From Gramella sp. Hel_I_59 (GTDB lineage: Bacteria > Bacteroidota > Bacteroidia > Flavobacteriales > Flavobacteriaceae): 64,000 bases of DNA. A program made the translations under genes and the position numbers. The notes below the pieces were generated by a model. That model was not told the origin of the DNA. It ran no database searches and worked only from the letters and a program-made list of their open reading frames with translations. Location: the NCBI RefSeq assembly GCF_006714895.1, contig NZ_VFME01000001.1:62001-126000 (forward strand), read 5' to 3'. Every line of letters starts with the position of its first letter. Positions within the stretch are counted from its first letter, which is position 1. Shown in pieces: positions 25,856-34,011 of the stretch.

Positions 25856-26581
25856 ATGGCAAGAACATTCGCTATTGGAGATCTACATGGAGGAATGAAA
25901 GCGCTAATTCAGCTATTGGAACGAATTGACCTGAAACCTGAGGATACCCTGATCTTTCTGGGTGATTACGTAGATGGATGGAGCGATTCAGCAAATACGG
26001 TTACTTACCTCATCAAACTTGCCCAGCAAAACTCCTGTATTTTTATTCGTGGGAATCATGATGATCTTGCACAAAAATGGCTTGAAGGTGGAGAAATGAA
26101 CGAGAAATGGCTGGAACATGGTGGCCAGTCGAGTATCGATGCCTATCGCACTTTCACTCCTGAACAGATCGAAGCACATATTCAATTCTTCAAAGACACA
26201 CTGAATTATTACCAACATGATAATCGGTTATTTGTTCATGCCGGTTTTACGAACTTACATGGCCCAGATTACGAATATTCAGACAAAGGTTTTTACTGGG
26301 ACCGGACTTTATGGGAAATGGCTCTAGCGATGGATGCATCGATCAAACCCGGTGATATGTTCTATCCAAAAAGACTTGCTCATTTTGATGAAATATTCAT
26401 TGGACATACTCCCGTGACCAGAATTGGAGAGACAACACCTGTGAATAAAGCAAATATCTGGAATGTAGACACTGGAGCAGCTTTTAAAGGACCAATTTCA
26501 GCAATTGATGTAATTACCAAGGAAATTTTCCAAAGTGACCCGGTTTATACGCTATATCCTGATGAACAGGGCAGAAATTAG
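25856..26581 (+). CDS. Calcineurin-like metallophosphoesterase
   Basis: 241-aa phosphoesterase of the PrpE/ApaH-like group. Metal-binding motifs are complete: GDLHGG at 8-13, GDYVDGW near 36-42, RGNHDD near 62-67, and later histidines in FVHAGF and IGHTPV. Likely dephosphorylates proteins or cleaves dinucleotide polyphosphates; substrate not readable. Last gene of the SDR operon. Confidence 0.88.
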   Translation: MARTFAIGDLHGGMKALIQLLERIDLKPEDTLIFLGDYVDGWSDSANTVTYLIKLAQQNSCIFIRGNHDDLAQKWLEGGEMNEKWLEHGGQSSIDAYRTFTPEQIEAHIQFFKDTLNYYQHDNRLFVHAGFTNLHGPDYEYSDKGFYWDRTLWEMALAMDASIKPGDMFYPKRLAHFDEIFIGHTPVTRIGETTPVNKANIWNVDTGAAFKGPISAIDVITKEIFQSDPVYTLYPDEQGRN

Positions 26582-26748
26582 CATTCATTTACGATAACGT
26601 CTCTATCCTTATTCATATCTTTGAAGTTCAAGTTTTTGAGGTTATAATCTGCAGATTTTGAAGTTTTGGAAAAAATTTGCACGTTTATTGTAATTTATTG
26701 AACAAACAGGCTTTAATTAGCAGTCGAAAATCTACAAAGAACTACAGA

Positions 26749-27753
26749 ATGGCAATGGATAATATACGTTTAGAAGTAATGAATACGGTGGAGAAATCTG
26801 TACAGGGTTTCATCGATAAATACCTTATCCCGGTTGAAGAGATCTGGCAACCTACAGACCTTTTACCTAATCTTCAAACTGAAGATGGTTTTGAAGGAGT
26901 ACATCAGATTCGTGAAGAAGCTAAAGAACTGGGTTATGACTTCTGGGTGGTTTTAGTAGCCGATATGGTGACTGAAGAAGCTCTGCCTACTTACGAATCC
27001 TGGTTAATGGATATGGAAGGTGTAAAACAGCATGATGCCAGCAAAGGAGAATCCAATAGCTGGGCTAAATGGGTAAGACACTGGACTGGAGAAGAAAACA
27101 GACACGGTGATACTTTGAATAAATATCTTTACCTCTCTGGTAGAGTAGATATGAAAGAGATCGAAAAGACGACTCAGCACTTAATTAGTGATGGTTTCGA
27201 TATTGGAACCGGGAGAGATCCTTATAGAAACTTTGTATACACCAGTTTCCAGGAGCTAGCTACTAACATTTCTCACAAACGTGTAGGACAACTAGCTAAG
27301 CAAAAAGGGAATAAGATGCTGGCTAAGATGTGTAATATCATTGCAGGAGATGAAATGAGACATTACATGGCATACAGAGAATTCGTAAAGACCATTTTCG
27401 AACATGACCCAAGCGAAATGATGTTGGCTTATGTAGATATGATGAAAAAGAAAATTGTAATGCCTGCACAGTTTATTAGAGAATCTGGACAGGGAATTGC
27501 TGAAGCTTTCGAAAACTTTTCAAATGCTGCACAAAGATTAGGAGTATATACTACTATGGATTATATCGATATCCTGAAGAAGTTAAACGACTATTGGGAA
27601 ATTGATAAGATGCGTGGTCTTAATGATGATGCTGAAAAAGCTCGTGATTACCTGATGGCTTTGCCGGATAGAATGACAAGAATCGCTGGTAGAATTGCAG
27701 TACCGCAGGATCCCCATACATTTAAATGGGTTTCCAACAATGGAATGCTGTAA
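26749..27753 (+). CDS. Acyl-ACP desaturase (stearoyl-ACP desaturase type)
   Basis: Soluble di-iron desaturase introducing a cis double bond into acyl-ACP. From the ATG at 26749 it is 334 aa. Iron-ligand motifs are visible: Glu in MVTEEALPTYESW, the EENRHGD motif and DEMRHYMAY. The frame is open from 26677, but those 24 residues are unlike family N-termini, whereas MAMDNIRLEVM is a plausible family start. A strong terminator follows. Confidence 0.9.
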   Translation: MAMDNIRLEVMNTVEKSVQGFIDKYLIPVEEIWQPTDLLPNLQTEDGFEGVHQIREEAKELGYDFWVVLVADMVTEEALPTYESWLMDMEGVKQHDASKGESNSWAKWVRHWTGEENRHGDTLNKYLYLSGRVDMKEIEKTTQHLISDGFDIGTGRDPYRNFVYTSFQELATNISHKRVGQLAKQKGNKMLAKMCNIIAGDEMRHYMAYREFVKTIFEHDPSEMMLAYVDMMKKKIVMPAQFIRESGQGIAEAFENFSNAAQRLGVYTTMDYIDILKKLNDYWEIDKMRGLNDDAEKARDYLMALPDRMTRIAGRIAVPQDPHTFKWVSNNGML

Positions 27754-27774
27754 CTGAAATTCCATAAAAAATAT

Positions 27775-27804
27775 AAACCCTGCAGTTCACTTGCAGGGTT
27801 TTTT
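27775..27804 (+). terminator. Intrinsic terminator after the desaturase gene
   Basis: AAACCCTGCA, seven-base loop, TGCAGGGTTTTTT. Confidence 0.88.
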
Positions 27805-27840
27805 AAATCTACAAATGCTATAAAGCACTAAAAGAACCAT

Positions 27841-28389
27841 ATGAAAAAAATAATTTTTGCCATTACTTGCCTGGTCGCTGCCAATTTTGCCCAGGCACAG
27901 AGCACAGAAAAGAATAACGAGATCAAACTGAATATTGCCAATACCATAGCAATCGCTTCTGTTGAATTTGGATATGAAAGATTCCTGGATGATCATCAAT
28001 CTATTGAAGGAATGATCCTGATCAATGATCGTATCAATTATCATTCTGAAAGTGGTTCCAGGAAATTTGAAACCAATAGTTTTAAAGTTGGTTATAACTA
28101 CTATTTCGGAGAAGAATACGCTGCATCAGGTTTGTATGTAAATCCATTCCTGAAGTACAGAAGCGGTGAATTTAGCGAAGCTGCCCCAGATGCAGAATTT
28201 AATGGTGACCTAATCACAGATATGAATTCCTTTATCATTGGACTTGGTGGAGGTTACAAATGGAATTTCAACGATACTTTCGTGATAGGACCATTCGTTA
28301 ATATCGGAAGAAATTTTAGCGATGAAGTAAAAGACAGATTTTCTGCTATCGAGTTCAATGCAGGTTTAAACATTGGGTATAGATTTTAA
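27841..28389 (+). CDS. Small outer-membrane beta-barrel protein
   Basis: 182 aa with a cleavable signal peptide (KKIIFAITCLVAANFAQAQ) and alternating strands ending in the typical outer-membrane C-terminal aromatic (GYRF). Glycine-rich turns (GLGGGYKW) fit an eight-strand barrel of the DUF3575/porin-like type. Function not recognised. It is bounded by terminators on both sides, so it is monocistronic. Confidence 0.75.
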   Translation: MKKIIFAITCLVAANFAQAQSTEKNNEIKLNIANTIAIASVEFGYERFLDDHQSIEGMILINDRINYHSESGSRKFETNSFKVGYNYYFGEEYAASGLYVNPFLKYRSGEFSEAAPDAEFNGDLITDMNSFIIGLGGGYKWNFNDTFVIGPFVNIGRNFSDEVKDRFSAIEFNAGLNIGYRF

Positions 28390-28406
28390 TAGTCAAGTAC
28401 CAAACA

Positions 28407-28440
28407 AAACAAGCCGATTCTTGCGAATCGGCTTGTTTTT
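28407..28440. terminator. Bidirectional terminator
   Basis: AAAACAAGCCGATTC, TTGC loop, GAATCGGCTTGTTTTT: a perfect 15-pair stem between the convergent barrel and YkvA genes. Confidence 0.9.
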
Positions 28441-28456
28441 AGTCCTGAACTTTGAC

Positions 28457-28858
28457 TTAGCTAAGTTGTTTAAAGTTTTGTTTCCAAACCTTATAAGTTG
28501 CCAGATCTTTCTCCATTAAATTAAGACAGAAAGCGATTACTGCGGCATCATCTAAATAGCCTAGTACCGGTATAAAATCCGGAATAAGGTCTATAGGTGA
28601 CAACACATATAAAAGTGCCGCTCCGGCCGCTGCTATGATATTAAATGGAATCTCCCTGTAATCCCCTTTCGCATAATCCTTAACCAGGGAAAAAAGGATC
28701 ATCGCGTCATCCAAATAACGCTTCAATTTTCCTTTAGTTTCGAACTTATTGAGAATTTTTTCCTCTTCATCAATCACCTTTCCTACATCATCCTTAGAAA
28801 AGTCTTCAGTTCTTTTCTGATGTTCCTTTTCAGCCTGTTCTTTTGAAAATTCGCTCAT
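28457..28858 (-). CDS. YkvA family (DUF1232) membrane protein
   Basis: 133 aa. Charged N-terminal half, then the DUF1232 signature LYVLSPIDLIPDFIPVLGYL at about 87-106 with the conserved SPIDLIPD, and a short helical end. YkvA proteins are small membrane proteins of unknown activity. Confidence 0.9.
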   Translation of the reverse strand: MSEFSKEQAEKEHQKRTEDFSKDDVGKVIDEEEKILNKFETKGKLKRYLDDAMILFSLVKDYAKGDYREIPFNIIAAAGAALLYVLSPIDLIPDFIPVLGYLDDAAVIAFCLNLMEKDLATYKVWKQNFKQLS

Positions 28859-28965
28859 AATTTCTTTTGGTTTCTAATCCTCGAAAATAAAGATTATCTC
28901 AACCTGATTCAAAATTGGGTCGTGTATTTAAGTATGATTTAACGATTTACGGTCAAGACTAACAT

Positions 28966-28998
28966 AAAAAAACCCGCTATTCTTAGAATGCGGGTTTT
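28966..28998 (-). terminator. Terminator after the aldehyde dehydrogenase gene
   Basis: AAAACCCGC with inner ATTCTTAGAAT and GCGGGTTTT; the A-run at 28966-28970 supplies the minus-strand T-run. Confidence 0.85.
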
Positions 28999-29015
28999 CA
29001 GTAGGTTTATAATGA

Positions 29016-30569
29016 TTACAAATCAAATTTTATTCCCTGAGCCAATGGCAGTTCAGTAGTGTAATTGATCGTATTCGTTTGTCTTCGCATGTATACTTTC
29101 CATGCATCTGAACCTGATTCGCGACCACCACCTGTGTCTTTCTCTCCTCCAAATGCTCCACCAATTTCAGCACCCGAAGTTCCAATATTTACATTGGCAA
29201 TTCCACAATCTGATCCTTCTGTAGAAAGAAAACGTTCAGCTTCTCTCAAATTGTTTGTCATGATCGCTGAGGAAAGCCCCTGTCTTACTCCATTTTGTAA
29301 TTCCAGCGCATCGTTTACATCTCCGGAATATTTCATAATGTATAATACCGGTGCAAAGGTTTCATGCTGTACGATCTCAAAATCATTCTTAGCTTCGGCA
29401 ATTGCAGGTTTCACATAACAACCGCTTTCGTAACCTTCACCTTGGAGTACACCACCTTCAACTAAAATAGTTCCTCCTTCTTCCACCACTTTTTTCAAAG
29501 CATGCTGGTAATTCTTTACGGCATCCTTGTCAATAAGCGGTCCAACGTGATTATTCTCATCAAGTGGATTCCCTATCCTGATCTGCTTGTAAGCGCTTAC
29601 GATAGCATCCTTCACTTTATCATAAACATCTTCGTGAATGATTAATCTTCTGGTGGAAGTACAACGCTGTCCACAAGTTCCAACTGCTCCAAAAACAGCT
29701 CCAATTACCGTATTTTTAATATCTGCATCTGGTGTTACAATGATGGCATTGTTACCACCAAGTTCGAGCAATGTTTTTCCTAGTCTTCCAGCTACTTCCT
29801 TAGCTACAATTTTTCCCATTCTGGTAGAACCCGTAGCCGAAATTAATGGTACACGCTCATCCTTAGTCATCATCTCTCCGACTTTATAATCACCGGTGAT
29901 TAAACAGGAAATACCTTCAGGCACATTATTTTCAGCAAATACTTTGGCAGCAATGTTCTGACAGGCTACTGAGGTCAACGGTGTTTTTTCTGAACCTTTC
30001 CAGATACAGGCATCGCCACAAACCCAGGCCAGAGCTGTGTTCCATGACCAAACTGCTACCGGAAAATTGAAAGCTGAAATAATCCCGACAACTCCAAGAG
30101 GATGGTATTGTTCGTACATACGATGCCCAGGGCGTTCACTATGCATGGTCAAACCATGTAACTGTCTTGAAAGTCCCACTGCAAAATCGCAGATATCGAT
30201 CATTTCCTGAACCTCACCCAGACCTTCCTGGTAGGATTTTCCCATTTCATAAGAAACGAGTTTCCCTAATGGTTCTTTTAATCTTCTAAGTTCATCATTA
30301 AACTGGCGTACAACTTCCCCACGCTGTGGTGCTGGCCATGTTCTCCATTCCTTGAATCCCTTAGCAGCTGTTGAAACTGTCTTTTCATAATCCTCACTGG
30401 TGGTTGCTTTCACTTTCCCAATGAGTTCACCATCAACAGGTGAATATGATTCAATGATATCTCCATTACTAAACCAGTCTTTACCGGTAGATGTTCCGTT
30501 ATTTACGTCGTTTAAACCTAAATCTTTCAGGGCTTGTTTAATCCCGAATTCTTCAGCGATTTTGCTCAT
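29016..30569 (-). CDS. Aldehyde dehydrogenase, ALDH7 (antiquitin) type
   Basis: 517-aa NAD(P)-dependent aldehyde dehydrogenase. The signatures FNFPVAVWSWN, LELGGNNAI (general-base Glu) and GTCGQRCTSTRRL (catalytic Cys) are those of the ALDH7 group, which oxidises alpha-aminoadipic semialdehyde (lysine catabolism) and related substrates. It follows the 3-hydroxyanthranilate dioxygenase gene on the same strand after a 60-base gap, so the in vivo substrate may instead be a ring-cleavage product from tryptophan catabolism; that link is inference. Confidence 0.9.
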   Translation of the reverse strand: MSKIAEEFGIKQALKDLGLNDVNNGTSTGKDWFSNGDIIESYSPVDGELIGKVKATTSEDYEKTVSTAAKGFKEWRTWPAPQRGEVVRQFNDELRRLKEPLGKLVSYEMGKSYQEGLGEVQEMIDICDFAVGLSRQLHGLTMHSERPGHRMYEQYHPLGVVGIISAFNFPVAVWSWNTALAWVCGDACIWKGSEKTPLTSVACQNIAAKVFAENNVPEGISCLITGDYKVGEMMTKDERVPLISATGSTRMGKIVAKEVAGRLGKTLLELGGNNAIIVTPDADIKNTVIGAVFGAVGTCGQRCTSTRRLIIHEDVYDKVKDAIVSAYKQIRIGNPLDENNHVGPLIDKDAVKNYQHALKKVVEEGGTILVEGGVLQGEGYESGCYVKPAIAEAKNDFEIVQHETFAPVLYIMKYSGDVNDALELQNGVRQGLSSAIMTNNLREAERFLSTEGSDCGIANVNIGTSGAEIGGAFGGEKDTGGGRESGSDAWKVYMRRQTNTINYTTELPLAQGIKFDL

Positions 30570-30629
30570 TAAATTGCGTTTTTATCGATTATTTTGTGTA
30601 GTTATTGCGAAAATAGTAAAAATAAACGG

Positions 30630-31172
30630 CTATTCCTCCGGAGCTGTGAATCGTTCATCGGCAGGCATTACTTCACCACAATTTTCGCAAGTGCGAAGTT
30701 CCTCACTATTATAAAAATGCTTAAAATGTCTTAGAAAGTCGGTTTCAATATCGTGTAAAGGGAAGTAAACCTCGTATAATTTGTGATTGCAATTATCACA
30801 AAACCAGAGTAAACCGTCCTCACCTGCTTCATTAAGTCTTTTTCGTTCTACCACCAGGCCAATGGAACCTTCTTTTCTTTCGGGTGAATGTGGCACTTTA
30901 CCAGGATGAAGATACATATCGCCGGGTCCCAGTTTCATGGTTCGTTTCTCACCATTATCCTGTATATGAACCTCGATCTCTCCTTCAAGCTGGTAGAACA
31001 ATTCTTCTGTTTCATTATAATGATAATCTTTCCTGGCGTTAGGCCCGGCAACGATCATAACAATATAATCGCCAGATTCTCTATATAAATTTTTATTTCC
31101 TACGGGAGGTTTTAAGTGTTCGCGATTTTGCTCAATCCACTTATTCAGGTTAAAAGGTCCTTCTACAGGCAT
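30630..31172 (-). CDS. nbaC: 3-Hydroxyanthranilate 3,4-dioxygenase
   Basis: Cleaves the 3-hydroxyanthranilate ring in the kynurenine pathway, leading to quinolinate (NAD precursor) or, further, to 2-aminomuconate. From the ATG at 31172 (180 aa) the iron ligands fall at His51, Glu57 and His95 and the second metal site at Cys125, Cys128, Cys162, Cys165, the same numbers as I recall for the Cupriavidus (Ralstonia) enzyme. The frame is open to 31289, but that start is nine bases from the divergent asparaginase gene and leaves no promoter room; the shorter start is preferred. Confidence 0.93.
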   Translation of the reverse strand: MPVEGPFNLNKWIEQNREHLKPPVGNKNLYRESGDYIVMIVAGPNARKDYHYNETEELFYQLEGEIEVHIQDNGEKRTMKLGPGDMYLHPGKVPHSPERKEGSIGLVVERKRLNEAGEDGLLWFCDNCNHKLYEVYFPLHDIETDFLRHFKHFYNSEELRTCENCGEVMPADERFTAPEE

Positions 31173-31298
31173 ATTTCGATTTTTTCTAAAATTACTGAAT
31201 ACTCCGGAAAGCTCTGGGACAACATCTATTAAAATTGAATTAAGAGTTTGCTTCAGAAGTCTATCTGAAATTTTATAACTTTCAGACAAATACGACCT

Positions 31299-32366
31299 AT
31301 GAAAAAACTACTACTCCTATTCAGTTTTGTCACTTTACTTTCCTGTGATCAGAATTCAGAAAATAAATCAGAAGTTTCTACTTCAGCAGAAGAAACTAAA
31401 ACTGCCACCGATACAACTCAAAATTTTGGAATTGTGATCCATGGTGGTGCTGGTACGATCCTCAAGGAAAATATGAGTGATAGTCTGGAAAAGGCCTACA
31501 AGGATAAGATGGAAGAGGCGATAAGAACGGGTCACGAAATTCTGGCTAATGGAGGAACGGCTGTGGAAGCTGTGCAACGAACCATTAATATTATGGAAGA
31601 CAGTCCGCTATTCAATTCGGCAAAAGGTGCAGTCTTTACCAACGATGGAATAAATGAACTTGATGCCTCGATTATGGAAGGAAAAAATCTAAATGCCGGC
31701 GCGGTTGCCGGGGTTACGAATGTCAAAAATCCTATCAACCTGGCTTTTGAAGTTATGGAAAATTCGGAACATGTATTGTTATCTGGAAAAGGGGCTGAAA
31801 ATTTCGCTAAAGAAAGAGGACTCGAAATTGTTGACCCGGAATATTTTTATACTGAAAACAGGTTCAAAGCAATGGAAAGAGCCAGAGACCGGGAGGATAA
31901 CAAGACTGCTTTTTACGACCCTTTCGTTAAGGATGAAAAGTTTGGAACTGTAGGTTGTGCTGCACTGGATAAAGATGGAAATCTTGCAGCTGGTACTTCA
32001 ACGGGAGGGATGTCTAACAAAAAATATAACCGGATTGGGGATTCTCCAATTATTGGAGCCGGAACCTATGCGAACAACGCCACCTGCGCAATTTCGAGTA
32101 CCGGCTGGGGTGAGTTCTTTATTCGCGGAGTTGTAGCCTATGATATTTCAGCAATGATGGAATATAAGGGTATGAGTCTGCAGGAAGCTGCGAGTGAGGT
32201 AATTCAGAAAAAACAACCGGCTTTGGGCGGTAATGGTGGAATCATTGCTATTGATCATAAAGGAAATGTGGCGATGGAATTTAATACTGAAGGAATGTAC
32301 CGTGCGAGTATGAATGCAACAGGTGATCTGCAACTGGGTATCTACAAGGAGAATAGTACCGAATAA
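31299..32366 (+). CDS. Isoaspartyl peptidase/L-asparaginase lipoprotein
   Basis: Plant-type (Ntn-hydrolase) asparaginase. After a lipoprotein signal (lipobox TLLSC, Cys16) and a Ser/Thr-rich linker, the alpha subunit starts near FGIVIHGGAGTI (43-54). Auto-cleavage site is Gly216-Thr217 in KFGTVG, making Thr217 the nucleophile; TSTGGM follows as in E. coli IaaA. Full family length. Hydrolyses isoaspartyl dipeptides or asparagine; envelope location is implied by the lipoprotein signal. Confidence 0.93.
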   Translation: MKKLLLLFSFVTLLSCDQNSENKSEVSTSAEETKTATDTTQNFGIVIHGGAGTILKENMSDSLEKAYKDKMEEAIRTGHEILANGGTAVEAVQRTINIMEDSPLFNSAKGAVFTNDGINELDASIMEGKNLNAGAVAGVTNVKNPINLAFEVMENSEHVLLSGKGAENFAKERGLEIVDPEYFYTENRFKAMERARDREDNKTAFYDPFVKDEKFGTVGCAALDKDGNLAAGTSTGGMSNKKYNRIGDSPIIGAGTYANNATCAISSTGWGEFFIRGVVAYDISAMMEYKGMSLQEAASEVIQKKQPALGGNGGIIAIDHKGNVAMEFNTEGMYRASMNATGDLQLGIYKENSTE

Positions 32367-32387
32367 GATTGTTCGAATTAAACTTTT

Positions 32388-32414
32388 AAAGCTCCTGGAA
32401 TCAGGGGCTTTTTT
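32388..32414 (+). terminator. Intrinsic terminator after the asparaginase gene
   Basis: AAAGCTCCTG, GAAT loop, CAGGGGCTTTTTT, with one mismatch in the stem. Confidence 0.75.
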
Positions 32415-32469
32415 AATTTGGTAACAATCCTGTCCAGGCTTCAAATTAGATTTAACGCAAACTAAGAGC

Positions 32470-32477
32470 TACCTTTG
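32470..32477 (+). promoter_or_regulatory. -7 box of the phospholipase gene
   Basis: TACCTTTG fits TAnnTTTG; transcription would begin near 32482, 27 bases before the ATG. The -33 region (TTTAAC near 32451) is weak. Confidence 0.4.
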
Positions 32478-32508
32478 TTCTCTTAAAGATTCCCTACAAA
32501 GTACTAAT

Positions 32509-33354
32509 ATGATGTCATTTACAAAAAAGATTGGCCTCCTAAGCCTTCTCGTTCTTATGTTTTGCGATTCTTCAAATGTCAACGCGCAACGAATGTCTCG
32601 TGAGGAAGTTAACGACACCATCAAAAACATGCCTTCCTTTAGTAGTTATCACGATAATTACTTGATAAGTGGAATCCCCACGAACAAGTCGGCAAACAAG
32701 ATGAATTCTGATATCAAATATCAGATCAGTTTTAAGCAGCTCATTTCCCGCGCGACACTTCCGCTTAACAGCTATTTGTTTGTGAGCTATACACAAAAAG
32801 CTTTCTGGAATATCTATGACAAATCCAGCCCTTTTGAAGAGATCAACTTTAATCCCGCCGTTGGAGTGGGAAAGCCAATATTCGACAAATCCAATAGAAT
32901 CATTGCCCTGGCAGAACTGCAGCTGGAACATGAATCCAATGGAAGAGACAGTCTGGCTAGCAGAAGCTGGAACAGAGTTTCCGGAATGTTTCATACTCCG
33001 CTAGGAAGGCGGACCATGTTAAGTGCGAAAGCATGGGTTCCTTTTGCTTATACTGAAAATCATCCTGATCTCCTGGATTTCGTTGGTTTAGCTGAAGTCA
33101 AGGTACAACAGACTTTTTTCAGAGATCTATTGATTGGCGAGGTGACAGTTAGAAAAGGACTGAAGGATTGGAAAGGATCTGTAGGCACAAAGGTTTACTA
33201 CAAATTATTCAATAATTCCGGAAACCAGTATTTAATGCTGGAGTGGTTCGCTGGTTACGCTGAAAGTCTTATCGATTACGATAAGTATACTAGCATGGTT
33301 AGAATTGGTTATGTTATTAAATCTACTGATCTCAATATTTTAAGAACAAGATAA
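32509..33354 (+). CDS. pldA: Outer membrane phospholipase A (OMPLA)
   Basis: 281-aa beta-barrel phospholipase A1 of the outer membrane, which degrades misplaced phospholipids. The signal peptide ends at VNAQ (27). The catalytic triad is visible as His141, Ser143 and Asn155 in EHESNGRDSLASRSWNR, and the YTQKAFW and SSPFEEINFNP motifs match the family. Normal length. Monocistronic. Confidence 0.92.
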   Translation: MMSFTKKIGLLSLLVLMFCDSSNVNAQRMSREEVNDTIKNMPSFSSYHDNYLISGIPTNKSANKMNSDIKYQISFKQLISRATLPLNSYLFVSYTQKAFWNIYDKSSPFEEINFNPAVGVGKPIFDKSNRIIALAELQLEHESNGRDSLASRSWNRVSGMFHTPLGRRTMLSAKAWVPFAYTENHPDLLDFVGLAEVKVQQTFFRDLLIGEVTVRKGLKDWKGSVGTKVYYKLFNNSGNQYLMLEWFAGYAESLIDYDKYTSMVRIGYVIKSTDLNILRTR

Positions 33355-33449
33355 CTAGCTCCCACATTAACGGATGACGTCCTGCAGTTAAGGCTCTCAA
33401 GAACTCCATTTTCAGACATTAAATATTTTTAACGAACATTTAAGTTTGA

Positions 33450-33484
33450 TTAGTTCGGTGCGTTCAGAACCAACTGTATATTTG
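33450..33484 (+). promoter_or_regulatory. Promoter and palindromic operator of the efflux operon
   Basis: TATATTTG at 33477-33484 is a perfect -7 box; TTC at 33454-33456 is a weak -33 element (spacer 20). Between them lies GTTCAGAAC (33462-33470), a 9-bp palindrome, flanked by AGTTCGGT (33452-33459) and ACCAACT (33469-33475) as partial inverted repeats. It is well placed for autoregulation by the GbsR-type repressor that follows. Confidence 0.5.
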
Positions 33485-33506
33485 CAAGCTCATTTAAAAT
33501 AATTGC

Positions 33507-33989
33507 ATGGATTGTTGTTCACCAGAGAAACGAAAACTAATCGAAGAGATTGGGGTTCATTTTGAGAAAATACATAATCTCGCTCCATTATCGGCGAGGA
33601 TCTATATCATCATGATCCTATCTCCTAATGACGGACATACATTTGATGAGATCATCGAGATCACCCAGGCGAGTAAAAGTTCTGTCTCTACACAACTTAA
33701 CCTACTGCTACAAACCAAAAAAGTAGAATACTTCACAAAATCCGGGGATAGAAAGCGCTATTTCAGGGCAAGCAGAACCTATCTTAAAAATACCCTCAAC
33801 GACGAAATGAACAGGACGAAAGAAGAGATCAGGGTCGTTGATAAAATTCATGAGTTCAATTCAACCTACAATAAAGAGAAGTTTAAGAAATCTGGCGGTG
33901 TAGGTCGTTTATATATGGATCATTTGAAAATGCAAAAAGAAAACCTGGAACGTACGATCGAACAAATGAACCAGGAACTGGAAAATTAA
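33507..33989 (+). CDS. GbsR/MarR family transcriptional regulator
   Basis: 160-aa winged-helix regulator of the GbsR group: helix-turn-helix at about 45-75 (HTFDEIIEITQASKSSVSTQL), wing with GDRKRYFRAS near 88-97, and a long C-terminal dimerisation helix. First gene of the operon encoding the RND pump, 22 bases before the adaptor gene; likely represses its own operon. The N-terminal Cys-Cys pair (residues 3-4) could be redox or metal sensitive. Confidence 0.87.
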   Translation: MDCCSPEKRKLIEEIGVHFEKIHNLAPLSARIYIIMILSPNDGHTFDEIIEITQASKSSVSTQLNLLLQTKKVEYFTKSGDRKRYFRASRTYLKNTLNDEMNRTKEEIRVVDKIHEFNSTYNKEKFKKSGGVGRLYMDHLKMQKENLERTIEQMNQELEN

Positions 33990-34011
33990 TTATTGAAGAA
34001 GAAAAGTAGAA

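Noticed and set aside
32572..32994. 140-codon minus-strand frame within the phospholipase gene
   Set aside because: Opposite strand of clearly conserved OMPLA catalytic motifs; no other evidence.
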